Part shown: piece by piece, positions 35,938 through 36,824 of the stretch
Layout of the letters: the number at the start of each line of letters is the position of its first letter
Position numbering within the stretch: the first letter of the stretch is position 1
IMG/VR virus record: IMGVR_UViG_3300021373_002090
Span: 1-36,824 of that record
Origin: a virus
Reading direction: 5' to 3' (one strand)
DNA: 36,824 bases
Program-made: the position numbers and the translations under genes
The notes under the pieces: model-generated
The model's input: the letters and a program-made list of their open reading frames with translations, nothing else
The model's database searches: none
What the model was told of the DNA's origin: nothing

Positions 35938-36181
35938 TTGGGTTCACTATCCTTGCGTTAATGTATTCGCTCAACGCCACGGCGTCGGCGTGCTGGTTGG
36001 CTTTAATGAGGATCTGGCGCGCGGCCTCGACCAAGATAAGCGCCTGTTGACGCGGTGCGCCCGTGTGCGCCTCCACGTGGCCTATAACGGCCTCGCGGGT
36101 GAGTTCCCTATCTGTAGCGTGCATTAGGGCCTTGCGGGCGCGGGCAGCGGCTTGTGCGGCGGCGGCAATTGCTGGTGTCAT
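35921..36181 (-). CDS. Hypothetical helical protein (86 residues)
   Basis: ATG 36181 (minus) lies behind GAAAGGAAACGAC. It is rich in Ala and Arg: AIAAAAQAAARARKALMHATDRELTREAVIGHVEAHTGAPRQQALILVEAARQILIKANQHADA. It is probably all-helical. No family is recognised. It is the second gene of the leftward operon. Confidence 0.65.
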   Translation of the reverse strand: MTPAIAAAAQAAARARKALMHATDRELTREAVIGHVEAHTGAPRQQALILVEAARQILIKANQHADAVALSEYINARIVNPNADCS

Positions 36182-36229
36182 GTCGTTTCCTTTCTTGTGT
36201 TGCCCCGACCGAAGCCGGGGCGGTTGGTG

Positions 36230-36460
36230 TTAGGCAAGGATAAAATCGTCTTGCGTAAATGCCGATCCGTAAAACCTGCGGCCACCAGCGTTGAGCGCAT
36301 CAAGGCAAGCCCATTCAGCATAATACTTGCCCCCAAACCCCTTAACGAAACGCCAAGCGCGAGTGGTGCCAAGCGGTGTAGGATCTTGCTCGATCCAAAC
36401 GCCACCAGCGATTGAAGAAAATTTGGCGACAATGCCAGCGGAAGAAGAAAGAAAAGACAT
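36230..36460 (-). CDS. Hypothetical protein, first gene of leftward operon (76 residues)
   Basis: The GGAGGT site fits ATG 36460 (minus) better than ATG 36475, which lies on top of it. The product has MSFLSSSAGIVAKFSS, AWRFVKGFGGKYYAEWACLDALNAGGRRFYG and DDFILA. The aromatic centre looks like a small folded domain. It is the first gene transcribed from the promoter at 36524-36551. The function is unknown. Confidence 0.65.
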   Translation of the reverse strand: MSFLSSSAGIVAKFSSIAGGVWIEQDPTPLGTTRAWRFVKGFGGKYYAEWACLDALNAGGRRFYGSAFTQDDFILA

Positions 36461-36523
36461 ATAAAGCACCTCCATGCTAGGCTGCGAAATTGCAGCGATG
36501 TCTGTTTTTTTGTTTCTGCAATC

Positions 36524-36551
36524 AATATACAGCCAACAATTTTGGTCGCAA
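36524..36551 (-). promoter_or_regulatory. Leftward early promoter (TTGCGA-N16-TATATT)
   Basis: TTGCGA is the complement of 36546-36551 and TATATT of 36524-36529, spacer 16. From TTGCGACCAA onward it aligns without gaps to the promoter at 3414. Its -35 is 14 bases from that of the rightward promoter, and CGCAAG (36547-36552) with CTTGCG (36565-36570) forms a perfect inverted pair between them. Confidence 0.7.
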
Positions 36552-36565
36552 GTGTTTTTTTGGGC

Positions 36566-36593
36566 TTGCGGTTACTTTTTTTGGTATTATGCT
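36566..36593 (+). promoter_or_regulatory. Rightward early promoter (TTGCGG-N16-TATGCT)
   Basis: TTGCGG 36566-36571, 16 bases with a T-run, TATGCT 36588-36593 (TATTAT at 36585-36590 is an alternative -10). It drives the tetrapeptide-repeat gene at 36619 and through the junction to rusA. Confidence 0.65.
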
Positions 36594-36618
36594 AACGGCA
36601 GCAACAAAAGGAAGCACC

Positions 36619-36824
36619 ATGTCAGAACTTAAAACCGATTTCACGCAAGAGGAACTTAACCGATTGGCCGAGCTTGTTACCCTTACAAGGGATGAAGACG
36701 GCAAATTGCAAATTGAAGATGTCTTAGGAGACATTCTGGGCAACGTTAAGGGCAACGTCGGGCGCAGCGTCATAGGCAACGTCGGGGGCAGCGTCACGGG
36801 CAGCGTCGGGGGCTACGTCGGGCG
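36619..36824 (+). CDS. Tetrapeptide-repeat protein, 5' portion (continues at base 1)
   Basis: ATG 36619 follows AAAAGGAAG. The frame MSELKTDFTQEELNRLAELV reaches base 36660 and is then identical to bases 1-164 except for one codon (Gly here, Phe there). The 42 bases 36619-36660 supply the 14 N-terminal residues missing from the copy at base 1. The 20 bases ending in this ATG are the same as those ending at the ATG of the next gene (328-347). The product is described under the entry at base 1. Confidence 0.8.
   Translation, partial: MSELKTDFTQEELNRLAELVTLTRDEDGKLQIEDVLGDILGNVKGNVGRSVIGNVGGSVTGSVGGYVG
36661..36824 (+). repeat. Terminal direct repeat of bases 1-164 (circular junction)
   Basis: The final 164 bases match the first 164 except bases 36787-36788 (GG versus TT). 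The match includes 66 bases of unique coding sequence before the 12-bp array, so it is not just repeat similarity. The simplest reading is a circular assembly overlap of a complete genome with unit length 36660; a true short terminal redundancy is the alternative. Confidence 0.85.

Overview
The window is best read as one essentially complete genome of a tailed, siphovirus-type bacteriophage of about 36.66 kb. Bases 1-164 recur at 36661-36824 with a two-base difference, and the gene starting at 36619 runs across the junction into base 1, so the contig is circular or circularly permuted. An alphaproteobacterial host, probably aquatic, is inferred. The grounds are a ParB-methyltransferase fusion, tail-assembly proteins and a 3-TM holin of gene-transfer-agent (GTA) type, and moderately GC-rich codon use. 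I see no integrase, excisionase, tRNA or CRISPR array.

Layout. (1) 36.46-36.62 kb: a divergent early promoter pair. Leftward (minus strand, 36460 to about 33349) runs a recombination operon with Rad52-like annealing protein, NinB and small unknown genes, ending in a low-complexity hexanucleotide repeat. Rightward (36619 through the junction to 1916) come a Gly-x-Val-x tetrapeptide-repeat protein, a Cro-like HTH protein, a zinc-finger protein, a beta-class DNA methyltransferase and RusA. (2) 1.9-3.4 kb: a long interrupted hairpin, a strong sigma70-like promoter, a leader peptide, a DnaT/lambda-O-like replication initiator with an iteron array inside its coding region (putative origin), and an overlapping replication-accessory gene. 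(3) 3.4-9.25 kb: small early genes including a DUF551 protein, a MazG-like hydrolase with a foreign-looking N-terminus, SSB and an HNH protein, closed by a terminator. (4) 9.28-16.45 kb: ParB-methyltransferase, terminase subunits, HK97-type portal, Mu gpF-like minor head protein, prohead protease and major capsid protein, closed by a strong bidirectional terminator. (5) 16.46-17.7 kb: an opposed three-gene cassette (XRE regulator, Ala-rich protein, 35-residue protein) with its own early-type promoter. (6) 17.8-30.9 kb: head-tail joining and tail genes, interrupted by a block of large beta-rich, probably receptor-binding proteins, then a tail chaperone pair with a likely -1 frameshift, tape measure, distal tail, tail hub and short fibre genes. 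(7) 30.95-33.14 kb: membrane proteins, a GH108 endolysin with a C-terminal membrane anchor, and a 3-TM holin.

Two promoter families emerge by eye. An early class (TTGCGR-N16-TAnnnT, four sites) drives the divergent early operons, the 3.4-kb operon and the opposed regulator cassette. A late class (TATAG-N20-TAWWAN-like, often with GGGT upstream and TG before the -10, six sites) precedes structural and late genes. The iteron array inside the replication gene, the two promoter classes, the repeat proteins and the regulator cassette set within the structural genes are the points most worth following up. All functional names come from motif recognition; no searches were run.
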